A stretch of 64,000 nt of DNA from Amblyornis subalaris. Its lineage: Eukaryota > Chordata > Aves > Passeriformes > Ptilonorhynchidae. Every line of letters starts with the position of its first letter. Within the stretch, counting starts at the first letter, position 1. This document shows, piece after piece, positions 24,086 to 37,063 of this stretch. Below the pieces are notes generated by a model. That model did no database searches. It saw only the letters and a program-made list of their open reading frames with translations, and was not told where the DNA came from. The translations under genes were made by a program, and so were the position numbers. The stretch lies in NCBI GenBank assembly GCA_018881555.1, contig JACAXG010000012.1, positions 9,342,980-9,406,979 on the forward strand, in the 5' to 3' direction.

Positions 24086-25692
24086 GTTTTCACAGAAACT
24101 TGTGACCTACTTCATATATACACCCAAAAAAGTACATGTATAAACAACAACACAACATTTTATCAATCAAAAAAAAAGAAGACATTACAGTTTAATATAC
24201 TAACTTGTCAGTCAACAGTCTTATCCCTGCCAAAAGATTCACGAGCCATCCACAATGATCTTTGTCTTGTCCTGCAGCACTTTTTTCAATTACATTTGGT
24301 GGAAGAACTTCACTGATGTCTATTCTGTAGTGCACCTTCCACATTTAAGACAATATACAAAATCTCTGAATAATAACCCTAGCAGTTTTAAATTGTAAAC
24401 ATTTTAAAATTACTGGAATGTTTCATTTCTTCTAAAGGTGATGAAATTTGGCAAATTTTTAATGTTTTCTTCTTAGAGAGAAGTCTTGAGAGTAGCTCAA
24501 AAGTCCAGAGCCAGAGATGCCCAGGAAAGGAAAAGAGATCAAAAGACTTCCTTTCCTCAGGCCCAAGAAGAATTTGTAGTATCATTCATATAATGCAGGT
24601 GAAGGGGGCAAATTGTACGACTAATTTCACTCCATGTGAAAACATAGCATTTTTTTTAACCTAAAGAAACGAAAAGAAAGGCAGAAAAGCTGTAAGGGAG
24701 ATTATAAACTGACCTGAAAAGACAGAATCAGCCACGAGGAATGTCTGAAGCTGGGCAAGGAGACCTTGGCAGAGTAATAGTTATAAGTGGGTCAGTGCAA
24801 GGTTGGGGCTGTTCCTGCAGGCAAATAAGGGTTACAAAGGCTCCTCAGCACTATGAATTAGGGAGTGAAATTGGCATCCAGCTGCTCCAAACCAGTAACC
24901 TGAAAGAATTGTTGTGCAAAGATGAGGATGGATGTGGGATGTCAATTTTAATAAGGACATTAAGAAACTGAAGGAATTAAGTGTGTTCCAGTCATACGGA
25001 AATATGATAGTAAAGGCAAAAGTAAATTGCTCACAAATGCTCTAAGAAAAATACAGAGTATATGCAAACATGCAGTGACACAAAGTCTAGAGCTAGGCAT
25101 TATACACAGCAATTTGATTAAAAACCAGACACAGCTTGTCTGGGAGTAAACTACAATGGAGATGCAGCATTGCCCCAGAATTTCACAATAATGATTTTGA
25201 CAACTGGAATAAAGTGAGCATGTTCTGTGTGCCTGCAAAGGCCGTGATCTGCCAAGACAGGGACAGATGTCTGTCGTAACAGACATGATTTGGAAGTATT
25301 GGATAGAAAAGCAATCGTAAAGGAGAGAAATTTGAAAGACATTTGGCAACTGAACAAAGAGAGTTAATAACTTTTTCTACTGGCCCTAAATGAATAGTTT
25401 TGAAGGACCCGTGAAGACCTACCAGGAGTACCAAGAAGAATGCCAGCCTAAGCAAAACAGATTTTGCTGGTAACATAAGCAAATATGGGCCTCAGTGTGC
25501 TAGTGAAAAACAGGACAGAGATCATAACGTAGCCAAACAGGCCAAGGAGTCTCAGCAGCAATGAAATGTGGCAACCACCTGAGGAAAACTGAGTATTCTA
25601 TGTCTCTACAGTGAGAAAACAATCTCAAAGAAAATCAACAATCTGAATTTGTAAACTAGGATATACAGAGGTAAGCTAAAAAAAAAGTAGTA
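24086..25692. other. Non-coding interval, no gene seen
   Basis: No repeat or exon recognised. Several 65-130 codon frames on the minus strand around 24960-25482 overlap one another in different frames and have no motif. A plus-strand GAG/GTAAGC donor-like site lies at about 25669. Confidence 0.45.
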
Positions 25693-26235
25693 TGATCTGG
25701 GGCTTTGGTGGGATGGAGTTAACTTACTTCACAGCAGCCCATATGGTGCTGTGCTTTGGATCTGTGGCTACAACCATGCTGACAACACACCAGTGTTTTG
25801 GCCACTGCTGAGCTGTGCTTGCACAGTGTCAAGGCCACCTCTATTTCCCACTACACCCCCCGCAGCCAGGCTGAGGGTGGGCAACAGGCTGGGAGGGAAC
25901 ACAGCTGGGACAGCTGACTCAGAGTGACCAAAGGGATATTTCATATCATGTATCCTCAAGCTCAGAAATAAAAACTGGAAGAAGAAAAAGATAGGAGTAT
26001 TTTTTCACTTCCTAAGTGGCTGTTTAGAGACTGGGTGGGCACTGGTCTGTCTGTGGGAGCTGGTGTGCCATCTCCTGTGCTTCACTTGTTTGCCCTCACC
26101 CCATCCTTTTCTTCACCTCTTAACTTGGTTTTTATCTCCACTGTAGAGTTTTCTTGATTTTGTTTTTCCTATTTTCTCCCCACTGTGAGGAGCTGCTGCA
26201 GGGACTGTCAGCAGCTGCTGCCTGGGGTCAGATGT
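25693..26235 (+). mobile_element. Solo-type LTR of an avian endogenous retrovirus
   Basis: The block order matches an LTR type widespread in bird genomes: 'gggatggagttaact', 'cacagcagcccatatgg', 'gcttgcacagtgtcaaggcc', 'gggagggaacacagctggg', 'acagctgactcagagtgacc', 'aaagggatatttcatatc', 'tcagaaataaaaa', then a tract equivalent to the polyadenylation and U5 part ('ggtttttatctccactgtag', 'gagttttcttgattttg'). AATAAA occurs within 'cagaaataaaaact'. No gag, pol or env reading frame adjoins it, so it is best read as a solo or isolated LTR. Its exact ends and target duplication are not resolved. Confidence 0.8.
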
Positions 26236-26530
26236 TGGTTAGAAGAGAGACTTTTTTAGTACTGTGCTTTCACAGAGCTTACCTTGCACTAAAAGGCAAA
26301 AAAAATAGATCTAACTGCAGTGTTTGCATTTACTGCAACTACCCAGACTTGCAACTACTACCACAACCAGAACAGCATCTGCCTGGAATTTCTTCACCCA
26401 CTTCAGGAATCCTTCAACGTCCAATACTACACAGTTTCAGGAGCATTTTACCTACATATGTGCCTATTATAAAACCCTAAGACATAAATGTAGCCACTAA
26501 TGTTGATCACTTACATTTGGCACCCTGGGT

Positions 26531-26570
26531 CAGCCTCCAGCTGCTTGCTGAATGCAGCAAGTGGAGGCTG
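26531..26570. repeat. 16-bp hairpin with a 4-base bulge
   Basis: CAGCCTCCA (26531-26539) and CTTGCTG (26544-26550) pair with CAGCAAG TGGAGGCTG (26555-26570) around an AATG loop. A GCTG insertion (26540-26543) forms a bulge. The stem is too short for a microRNA precursor of standard length. It lies 300 bp beyond the LTR. Confidence 0.6.
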
Positions 26571-28538
26571 GTGTTCAGCTCTGCAGCACTGAGAGAGCCC
26601 ATTTCACATTCAGGTTGCACATCACACACTCCTGGAGAACAAACCAAGTTCTCCCATTTCTAGTCTGGTTAACTGAGCAGTTGGTTTCGCTGGAGACCTG
26701 ATAAATGTGAGATTTCTTCTCATATCCTCCAGCTAGAGGCTTCAGGAATATATAACCTAATCTTAAAAAGCAAACATAACAGTTGATTTAGTCATCTACA
26801 TTTTAATGATATTTAAATCCTGTTAATCTCTGGGACTTAAACTGATGGAACTCATTGCCAAACGACACTATATATTATATAAAAGCGTATTTATTTTAAC
26901 TGGTTTAAAATACCTGTATTTCAGTCTCATCAGATAGTTACAGTTCTGTTAGTTTAGAGAATAGGTAAATTCTAAAAATAATAAGATTTAAAAATCCAAT
27001 ATCATGCAGAATTTCTTGGCACATGAAAAAATCCTGACTATTACACTAGAGTCACTCCAGTGAAAGGGGAAGGTTTTTCCATTTACAACCTCATGCTCTC
27101 ATATGGATCTCAATTTCATTTCCAAGAAAGTTAAACTGCAGAGCTGACAGACTGTCCGTGTCTGGGTCTTATCCTGATTTACCCTTTTAAAGCCATTCAT
27201 TATTTCTGCAAAATGGCAAGGGCAAATATTCAAGTGAAATCTAATCCATCTATTCCTCAATCACCAATTCTAATGCAACATAAGTTCTAACTGAATTAGT
27301 GACAGACTCCTAAGCAGCCTTATGGGCCCAAGTTAGAAATAATTCCTACCGGTGCTAAATAAGATGAAGCTTCTGACTTGATATTGATTTATTTTCCAGG
27401 AAAAGAAGGTATACTTGGGTGTAATTTCTGACACAGAATAGACACGATATTGTCAATTTTTGATACAATGGTAGAACTTTTACTACTTTCCTTTCCTTTG
27501 AAAGCTTCCCCTCTCACCTGGCTTGTCTGGTGAGATTATAGAGGTTCTCTCTTTCAGTCATGTTGAATTATCAGCCAAACTACAGAAGCATTTTTCTAAA
27601 ACAAAGACCTACTAAAAGTTCACTTCTCTAGGAAAACTGTTTTTTGCTTATATCATCTTTCCTTGCAGGTCTTGATATAAATATTAGACAGACACAATTA
27701 TTGTCCGTATGTTTACCAGGATTCAAGAACACAATGAAGAACGGGACCTGGGAATCCTCACTCACTGTCAAAATTATGCATTTTTAGAGAAACAGTTTTT
27801 CCTTTCACTTGAATAATATGTGACATAGAAAACCAGGACATATATATTTAATAGTGAGATTGTCTAAGAGAGAAAAGATTAAGTTTTTTTTAATATGTGG
27901 AAGTGATAGCAGATTTGATTAGGAGAAGATGCTGGAGATAACAGGTTCTTGGCTGCTGGCTGGGTCAACATACCACAGGAGTATGTGTGCTTATTTTTCT
28001 ACCAAGCTTAATGAAAAGGTTAAGAGATTTAACCACATCTTCTCCCATAGATCCTCCATTAATCGTGATTTCAATTAATGAGTTCCTGATAAGCCTCTTT
28101 TTGTTCAATCTGATATTTTCTTCTCCTTGTTTAGAAGTTGAATTAAAGCATAATTACTTGCATTATGCCACTTGTGACAGTATGAGCTGATTAGCTTGTA
28201 AAGCACTGATTAGTTTGGGGCTACCTTAGGAGAAAGCTATGAATTATAATGAAATTCACAGATAAGCTTGGAGAGGTACTTATGATATGAACCAAATGAA
28301 TTTTATATACAATTCAAAATGAGAATATTTCATAATTGCAACCTATTATAAATGGAAAAAATGACACCATATGGCAGATTATGCTAATCTCATATCCAAA
28401 CAAATTGCATCATTTCATAACCAGCATATCTTTCTGTCTTCTAGTACAGCAATTTTGTGTCCCAAAGCATCCCTCCCTCCTCCCGCACACTCCAGCTCCC
28501 AGTGATGGATTCACTCCATACCTGGCTGATGGGGGAAC
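26571..28538. other. Non-coding interval, no gene seen
   Basis: Very AT-rich and free of young repeats. Homeodomain-like TAAT cores are frequent, for example around 28050-28085, as they are in any AT-rich sequence. No exon recognised. Confidence 0.45.
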
Positions 28539-28581
28539 ACCCACTGGTTCCACCATAAACATTTTGGTGGAACCAGTGGGT
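28539..28581. repeat. 17-bp perfect inverted repeat, 9-base loop
   Basis: ACCCACTGGTTCCACCA (28539-28555) is followed after TAAACATTT by its exact reverse complement (28565-28581). This is the longest perfect stem I found in the window. It lies about 25 bp beyond the B-box-like sequence of the tRNA-like fossil on its right. It could be the terminal structure of a non-autonomous element or an inverted duplication. Confidence 0.85.
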
Positions 28582-28594
28582 TACTTTTTGGCAT

Positions 28595-28675
28595 GTCAAC
28601 ACAGATCAGACTCAAACTAGCAAGTTTTGCATTTCATAGCCAACTGCTCTGCTCATTGAACCACTGGTGCTCTCA
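28595..28675 (-). pseudogene. tRNA-like fossil (SINE head or tRNA pseudogene), tentative
   Basis: On the minus strand an A-box-like TGGTTCAATGA (28663-28653) and a B-box-like AGTTTGAGTCTG (28618-28607) are separated by about 34 bases, the spacing of a tRNA gene. GAGCAGAGCAG after the A box matches the D-arm region. The anticodon and T stems do not pair properly, so it is not a functional tRNA gene. A second A-box-like sequence, CATAGCTCAGTGGG, occurs on the plus strand just to the right (about 28702-28715). Confidence 0.35.
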
Positions 28676-28719
28676 GGCCAGGACACAGTGGGTGGGCTCG
28701 CCATAGCTCAGTGGGATAT

Positions 28720-29729
28720 CTTCTGCATGTCCTACTGGGTAATGAGATTTTGGAACAGAAAACAGATTCATAGCTTTTAGTGCCTTTTCAACATGTATGA
28801 GTAGGAGAATTCAATTCTCAGCACTTTTCTTTACAGAATTGCCCAAATATGAATACCATAATCTATTGCTAAGTATCTATTTTAGAAAACAGTAATTTTT
28901 TTTTTCAGTTAAGCTGAAGTTAATTTTACATTATGTGATCCAACAAGTTTTTCATGAGTCTACTCCTCTTAATAAATTTAATTGATTTACATGCTTTTGC
29001 TGTTAGCATCAAGATAAGATAATGCAGTATCTTCTGAGAGGAAATATCAGCTTGTGCAAAAGAATGCAGATGCACTGATGGTTTTGGAATGTGGTAGATT
29101 TACAGCAGCTGAATAATAGACTGTCCTCCAGCAAAACCATTGCAAAAGTCACAGATACATCCAGAATAGCATCAAACAATGCTCACACCTCTACTTCAAG
29201 TTAGATTCCTCAGAGTTGCTAAACTCCTGGTAATCCACATTGTATCACACAGCACAGACCACTGTGAATCTAGTGACTACACACACATATGGTGTAACCT
29301 GGGTTACATTACTGCTAAATCAGTCTTTTAACTGGGCCTACAATTAGATTACAAACTGCAGTTGAAAAACATGTCATGAGGTGGTTGGTTTACATTTACA
29401 GAAATCAGATTTAACAGCCTTTTCCAACTATAGCTTATGATGTGGAATAAGAATGTTACACTTTTCAAGTGTTCTTCATCCACTATTTATTATTTTTCAC
29501 TAAAATAATTTCTNGAAATTTCTTTAAATTTGACAGCAGATCAATTATCTTTACAATTGCCTTACATTCTAAGCGTATGAATGGCATTTAGTAATTTCAA
29601 ATGTTTATGGAGCGTTGTACATTCAGAAATCAATGTGTAATCTGAGATTCTTACTTCCCCCTCATAAAACAATGAAGTCAGTTTTCAGTTTCGTTGGAAA
29701 AATCTGTTACTCCATTAGAAAGTCAGTAA
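28720..29729. other. Non-coding interval, no gene seen
   Basis: AT-rich, no recognised repeat. A tandem GATA-type motif 'aagataagataatg' occurs near 29010-29025. An N is at 29514. Confidence 0.45.
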
Positions 29730-29774
29730 GAAAATGAACATGTTGATAATCAGAAAATGAACATGTTGATAATC
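29730..29774. repeat. 23-bp tandem duplication
   Basis: The 23-bp unit beginning GAAAATGAACATGTTG at 29730 is repeated at 29753 with no mismatch over 22 bases. It is probably a recent slippage duplication. Confidence 0.9.
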
Positions 29775-29795
29775 TGTAAATTTCAGTTATTTTGG

Positions 29796-29850
29796 GCCTG
29801 ATATAAATCACGCAATTGAATTCAGTGGACTTTGGCTGACACCATAAACC
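29796..29850. repeat. Ancient amniote repeat fossil (tentative)
   Basis: 'gggcctgatataaat', then 'gaattcagtggactttggct', recalls the old reptile/bird repeats with 'gggcctgatcc' and 'ttcaatgggctttgg' segments. Only about 50 bp are recognisable. Confidence 0.3.
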
Positions 29851-30029
29851 TTGTTTGGTTTTCTACTTTAAGTTATTCTCCATTTTACACAGAATCTTTT
29901 GCGTTTTTTAATGTCATTCAGCACATAACATAGAGAAATTAAAGGATTAATTTTTCAGTATCATATTGCATACAGTTGTGAAGGAGATTTTATAAATAAA
30001 ATCACATGATAACTAATTGGGTATAATAA

Positions 30030-30059
30030 GTCAGCACAGTTACTCTGTCAGCACAGTTA
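30030..30059. repeat. Short direct repeat, 17-bp period
   Basis: GTCAGCACAGTTA occurs at 30030-30042 and again at 30047-30059, separated by CTCT. Confidence 0.8.
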
Positions 30060-33000
30060 GTCCTGTTTCAAATCAGAAATTCTTTCTATATTCTTATAAG
30101 CTCAAATGGATTCCTGCTAAATGCCTGCCTTTTTTATTTCCCTAAATGGACACATATTTTTCTTGTTACACTCACTGTCATAATACTCACAGCAGAGTAA
30201 GGAAAGTGTTTTACTTGTGTGTTATTTTTTTAACTGAGTATTTTGTCCTCTTTGAAATCCCTTTTAAAAAAAGCAAAAGAACACATCTACCAAGAACAGC
30301 AACCAGAAGAGGAAAGTCTTGGGCTCAGAGAAAGAATGGTTCAGGCTTGATGGGCCTAATTTTTCTGTGAATTTCCTTATGGCCAGAGAGATAGCCAAGA
30401 GCTCTGAAGGAGCTTCAACCTGTATTATTTAGTAAAAAGAAATTCTGTGTGGAGGACAACTTAAAGTAAACACACCAGACGAAAGCACAGTGCATAAATC
30501 AGAAGAAGGACAAAACAATGAAGGATCTTACAGAGTCCAACAGCACAGATCAGCAGCAGCAGCTATGGCAGAGGCTATTCTTGAAATTCAGTATTTTGAG
30601 CCTTGGCATGTAGAAGAGATCTTTGTCCTTCAGCAAGTTTTGAGAGTTATCTGAAGGACACATTCTTCTCTGCTATTTTTAAGAATCCTATGACAGTTAT
30701 ACATCCTGTTCTCAGGTCTTCAGAAGAAACAAAGATAGTTCAGTAAGTTCACAGCTACCCCGCAAAGACACTGCACATCACCAAGCAATCTTCTTTGCAT
30801 AGTTTCCAGTTCAACAACAGACTCCTCTGCACTTATCATTAAATTATATTGTCAATCAAAGCAAGAATTCTTGAGCCTTATCAGTTACTCCAACTGGATT
30901 CTCACTGATCATCCTCTATCCTTATGCATCATTTCACTATCAACAGCACAACCCTTCAATCCAGAGGAAGAGGAGTACTCAGAGGATATAAATGTGTTAA
31001 ATTCCCTTCAGCATGTTTCATTAACGAGCTCATTTACTTGTCTACCACATAATCCTTGGTCAGGGAAACAAGCACAAATGCAGCCCCATAGCTTCAAAGC
31101 ACACATTAAGCCATCTAAGTAAACACAGATACGATAAGATAAACATTCAGCAGGAAATGCACATTATTGCCAGGGCACGTGGTCCTAGAGAATATAATTT
31201 TTTGCATACTTCTATGGTCATTGATATGCTACACATACACTTGCAACAACATTCATGTACTTAGCATATCTCAGCACACATATATGTCTTGAGAAAAAAG
31301 AAATAGAAAATTAATTACTGACCTATACTAGATCTCCTGTTTGCTCCTGTAACCTTCAATTCTTATTCTTTAAGATGAAATAATGTACTTTTACTAGCAA
31401 ACCAAAAAGAGTTCACATGACACTACTATGATGTAAGCAGCAAGGTCTGCATGTGCAGACCATTTGTGAATTACCAGGAGAGGAATCAGACATTTCAGAA
31501 GCTTTCACAAGAACTTCATGGATCCTGGGGTTGCATGGTTTATGTCCCCTGAGTATTACGTAATGCGTGGAGTAAACCACAGTTGGGGTACAGGTCAGGC
31601 TCTGATAAATCAACACCAAATTTTGCTGAATGTATCCAAACACCAAGATGAGCTATCTTCCTCCCTGTTACTTGCAATTTTTAGTCCATGTTACTCTTTT
31701 ACAATGTTTTCTGGCTTATTCTCCTGCACATCTCTGCTCAGTGTTTTATCCATAACCTGATGTTTTTCTGCACAGTCCCTCTCATGTTCTGCAATTTAGA
31801 CTAAAAGCTGTAGCAATCACTCTAGCAAATTTTTACAGAAAAAAAACTTCTGCCAGGTCCCTGGAACCACACTAGCCAAATTACTTGACAGTCCTGGAGT
31901 GAGAAGAGGATAGCTGGAAATATCATGTGCTCCTCAGCCTTTGGAACAGAGGTGTCATAATTGGGCCTCAGAAATCATTTACCAGTGTGATTCACTCTAA
32001 TTTGAAAGCCATGCCTCCTTCAGCAGGAAAAGACAAAGCCCATTCAGCTAAGTATTGAGGTTATCTTAAGAGACTATAGATTTCTTAGCTAGAAGACCAT
32101 CAGCAATCTGTGACCTGTTTTCTTCAGAAATCACCAGCCAAGCAGGATTTTACAAAGCCATTCCTGCCTTGTTGAGAAACACTGGTGCTAGACATGCTTC
32201 AGTTACACTGCACCAGGGGATCTCACGTCAGTATTACTGTCTTTCCAAATGTTTACAACAGGGTTTCAGTTTTATCAGTTAGTCATGTCCTGACTCGGCA
32301 GAACCTTCAAACAAGTTACCCATTTATTTGCTGTACAGAATTCACAATACTTTGTAAAAAAATTGAAACAAAAATCTCAGCTTTTTTTCCTCCTTTTCCC
32401 CTGTACACTCAGCTACATGTGCTGGTCTGTTTTCAGTTATTTTAAAAAAAGCATTGTATACAGTACAATATCAGACCAGTTATGGTTTATATATGTGAAC
32501 ATATGTGACTACATTTTTTCTCTTTAAGTAAACAGTGAGCAGCAGAATAGTCTGTGACCTTTTGGAAAAGAAATGTCACCATTGGAAAAAATTACTTCGT
32601 ACATGGCTTCATGCAATTGTGGCTACAATTCGTTATGTCAAAGACGAGAAATAAAGAAAAGAGCACAGCAGTCTATCAGACCCCGCTGAGGCAAACACAT
32701 GAGAATCATTACACATACATACACACTCCTAAAATAACCTCAGAGCCTAGCTCCTGGGTGGGGAGGTGGGAAATTAAGGCTGAATCCCTGGACAAAGTCC
32801 ATCTCTGATGTAAGTCACTGGGGGCCCCTGAAACCATCAGAGCCAACTAAGCAGAGCAGTCTGACAGCACAGATGGAAGATGCTGCTCTGCAGGCAGGTG
32901 CAGACAGTGCTAAGCAAAGTCACCCCTGCCTACGGCTGAAAGGATGCCAGCAGTGAAATGAAGACAGGCTTTTGAGTACCTGTATTTTAAAAAGTTTTTG

Positions 33001-36000
33001 CTATCTTCCATCTCTACAACATATTAGAACTCCAAATAAACAATAGCTGCAGACAGTAGCTTGCAGCCACAAATCCAAATTTCTGTTTCGCAGAAGGTGA
33101 ATGCTTTTCTCAGTTAAGTCTTTAACAGGCTTTCTGCTGTCTTGCCTGGAGTTACAAATTCAGTCATCAAGATGAAAGAAGATATTAATCAAACGTTAAT
33201 TCCACCATTTTGTCTCAATGCCCACCAAAAGAAAGGAGCATTATAATGCACTTTAAAATTTTTTTTTATAAAGAGGTTTCAGGAAGATTAAATACTTTCT
33301 ACCACACCCCTTATTCTCCATATACTCCAAGCAATATCAAACACATGGTAGCACTTGTAATAGAGAGGTTATCTGGGCATAAATTCAGTAACACCTCTGT
33401 ATCTAGGAGATCTTTGGAACACCTTTTATCCAGGAGATGTCAAAAAGCATGTGATGGACAGGTTAAGCCTGAGGACATCTTAACTAGCACAGGAAGGCTG
33501 AACAGAGTTCTCTGAATCCCGGATGCTGGCCAAAATATTCGCTATTGTAGAACTTTCCAGATCACTGAATGTTCATTTTTGAACAGACAATACCTGTAAG
33601 TAAACCAAGTTGCTGCTGCCAAATAGGAACAGGTAAGGACTGGCAGATGTGACACACAGACACTGTCATCACGAGTGCCAATAATGGCAGCTCCACCCAG
33701 ACCTCTAGTTTCTATCGTGTCAGGTACAGCACTTTCAAAGGGCAATAGGCAAGCAGAAAAAAGCATGAGAAGAAAATATAAGACAGACCTAAAGTGATTT
33801 GCCTTCAGTTTGGCATCAAATGACAGAGATGGGAAGAGGACCTAGGTCTCTGGCCTCTCAGAATTCTGTCCTCTCTAGTCTGCCTTTGTTTTCTTGAAGT
33901 AGGCTGTTAAAATTTTTTTCCCCCTCTTCCATATATTTCTAAAAAGGAACAAAACCAGGAAGTCAACATGTAAAATTCCTAAAACTCCTGAAGTGAAGAA
34001 GGACATTACATCCTTGCCAAGGGTCTAGCTGCCTACACAAGAAAGTTGGACATAAATTGAGAATAAGTTTTCAAATTCCCTTTCAAACTACAGAGAAGTA
34101 AACTTATACCCCATCCCATCCCATTCCATCTCCCCACTGCCCAACATACAAAGTATATGCCTTTCTGGTGAAGAAGCCAGTTGAAAAATCCACCCTTCAG
34201 CTTCCATTACTCATTTTACTGCACAGAAAAATTGGGATTTAAATTAAACTGACAGTAACAAAAAAAGCTGTTGGAAATCTTACCAGGATGTGTAAGTCAG
34301 CCAGGTAATACCACATCCAAAGGTTCTCATATTTTGNTGGTGATAAAAGTAATACCCCCAACCCCACCATGGAAAGTCAGATGGTTGGAGACAGTTTTCA
34401 GCCAGCTGACACTCTCATCCAAGGAAAATGCTTTGATTGGGAAAACATGGATTTTTGCAGTGTCTGTTGTACCAAGAACAATGTCAGCCAGGAGCAAAAG
34501 GACTACCTTGGAAGCAAAATTATACAGCTCTTTCTTTTCCCTTCATGCTTTCCTTGCAAATGTGGAGAGTCATCGGAGAAAACCACAGCCGTGGCAATTG
34601 CAGGGGCCAATTCCCAGGACTGCTCCAGAGCACCGAGCTGCTGCAGCTCAGTGGCATGGTATGTTGTTCTTCTCTTCCAAGGGAGAGGAACGGTCTTGCC
34701 ATTGCCTTGCTAAGGCAGACTTCTTGTCTGACAGCTACTTCGTTTCTGGAGGGATGTTAATTTTATCAGCAGGCTCTGCAGAGAAGCTAGGTGGGTGATA
34801 ATGGCCAACATTAGGCCAGTGAGGGTAGACAGGCAGAATAACCAATATGCTGAGTTGTTTAATAATATTTCACTCTGTAAACAAACAAGATCTACAGCAA
34901 CAGTAAACATACACAGAAATTTCCTTATCCTATACAATCTCATTCAGATGCCTCAATGCTGCCATTTTAAAGAGCTGGTACAAAAATTCTCTGCACTTCA
35001 CATGAGTAAATTTGAAAGACTAACATACAAAAAAAGATTAAAATGAAACCTATAAACATTCCATAAAACCAGTAAATAAATAGGAACTTGACATCTGCTA
35101 ACTATTGTCACAGTTGCTAATTGTGAATTTGGCAGAAATTCCATTTCCAGCAGTACTTTTCTGTATTTGTACAGTCTTACTCAACTCTGAAGCCAAATAA
35201 CTCATTTCAGTCAGAAATGCTCCACAATGTGGGGCCCATTGCCTCTATTTGCAGTGTTTGTACCTTTCTGTTTCCTATTGAAGATTTGCTGTCTCAAAGC
35301 AGTTCTGGGTCTGGAACTGCAGCAAACTTTATCCAGAGGGCTAAAACCCATCTGAGCTCTTTCACTGAGCAGCCAGTGTCAGCTGCAGTTGTTCATCCTG
35401 TCTTGGCTGCCTATTCTTGCAGAGTATCACTGCAGCAAGACAAACAGCCATGCTACTACTTCTTGCCAGCACTCAAAGAACAAATGAGACTGAAACTTGC
35501 ATATACTACTCAAGTCCAACTTAGTTTTTGCTGGATGACTTTCATGATCTGTCAGTTTCTTCACTACCAACACTTCATAAGGTGAAATTCACCCTGTGTT
35601 TCTAGTTATTTACATGGCTGTTAGACACTTGTTGCATGTGCAAGTAGCTGATACTCTTTCTAAAAATCACTAAGCTCTCGGCCTAGGCAGATATCTGATA
35701 TCCCCATTCATACAGATTCTCTATGAACAGTGAATAAGGGGCGAGGCATTTGACTCTGCATCTTCTCCCTTTCAACTGTTATTGGAATTGCTTTTGGCAG
35801 AATCCCCTAAGTAATGTGGATGTGTCAGATATTAAAAGCTAAAATAAAAATCAGTAGAGCCTTCAAATAAATTACAAGCACATTAAATACAGTGCTGGCA
35901 AGTCTAAAGGTCAGACTCTGCTGTCGTGAAAATTTTTCAATGCAATAGGAGCTGCATATGTAAACACTATTTTCTGTTGAAAGCTTTTAACTTCCAGGCA

Positions 36001-37057
36001 CAGAAATCTTTTTGACCCATGCAGCTCACCCACCTTAAAACACAGCAGAAGAAATATCATAAATATAAATTAAATAACAAATCATTTAATTGGCATTTTC
36101 TAGAAGGTAATCTTCCTGTAAAAGAAAGGTTTCACCCTGTAGACAGAACCATGTTAGCAATCACTAAAATCCCAAGACAGGAACACAAAACAACTCTCCA
36201 CTTTGCTAGTCATCAGATGATACTTTCAAAACTGTCAACAGTCAGAATTTTAAGTAGATAAAGATTTGTATAAGTACTCATGGGATTTTTCAAAAACACA
36301 AACAAACTTGATTCCCATGGAAGTTAACTGGCAGTAAGCACCAAATGAAATTTTCTAATGCAATGAGGGATTTACCCGCCATTTCTAAGTGCCTGGATAT
36401 CTTTCAAACCTAAATAAAGTCCCTTGTGAAACAGTTTTTCAGAAGTGACTCTGGGTTAGCTGTGAACTACATTTCAGTTACAGTGCACAGTGAAAACTGA
36501 AGTTAGTCAGCACAGGAGTACAGGAACTGATGACAACTCCTCACAGTGGGATTTGTACCTGTTGGGGTGATGACACAGCCCCTGGATCAGATTTGTAGCT
36601 GACGTAAATCAGCACCCATCAGACCTTTCCAAGGTCTGTCTTTATATGGTTAAATCCAAAAGATTAGAACCCAAAAGGCACAAAATTTGGAATCCACATA
36701 CTAATAACAATTTTATGTAATGTCAGGCTTGAGGGATCCATGTTCCTGTTAGTAGCCACTGAAGGAGAAACTGGAAACTAATGTTCCTTTCAGTGTTCAC
36801 CTAGCAGCAGCTTCTGCTGCAAATTAATCTTCAAACTTGAGATTACCTAAGAACTTAGATTTGAATTGATTTGTAAGCTTCTGTGTATTGTCCACACACT
36901 TAAAATAGCACAAGCTTATTGCTACATATAAAGAACATGCATACATGTTTTCTAAAAAAAACTGCAAGGAGAAAATGGCAAGCCTCTATTTTGTGATGGA
37001 CTTATGAGTTCCTTGCTTATGCATATTGCCATGCATTTCTTAGCAGAAAGCATCTTA
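30060..37057. other. Non-coding interval, no gene seen
   Basis: Seven kilobases with no recognised transposon and no exon supported by splice sites. The longest frame (175 codons, plus strand, 34271-34798, not ATG-started) overlaps two others in different frames, contains an N at 34337 and has no motif. I treat it as chance. Confidence 0.45.
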
Positions 37058-37063
37058 GGGGAG

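Noticed and set aside
24960..25482. Overlapping minus-strand frames of 68-129 codons
   Set aside because: Three frames overlap in different registers, use non-ATG starts in part, and show no domain or splice support.
34271..34798. 175-codon plus-strand frame
   Set aside because: No ATG-led conserved domain, overlaps two other frames of similar length, contains an N, and has no convincing splice or poly(A) partner.
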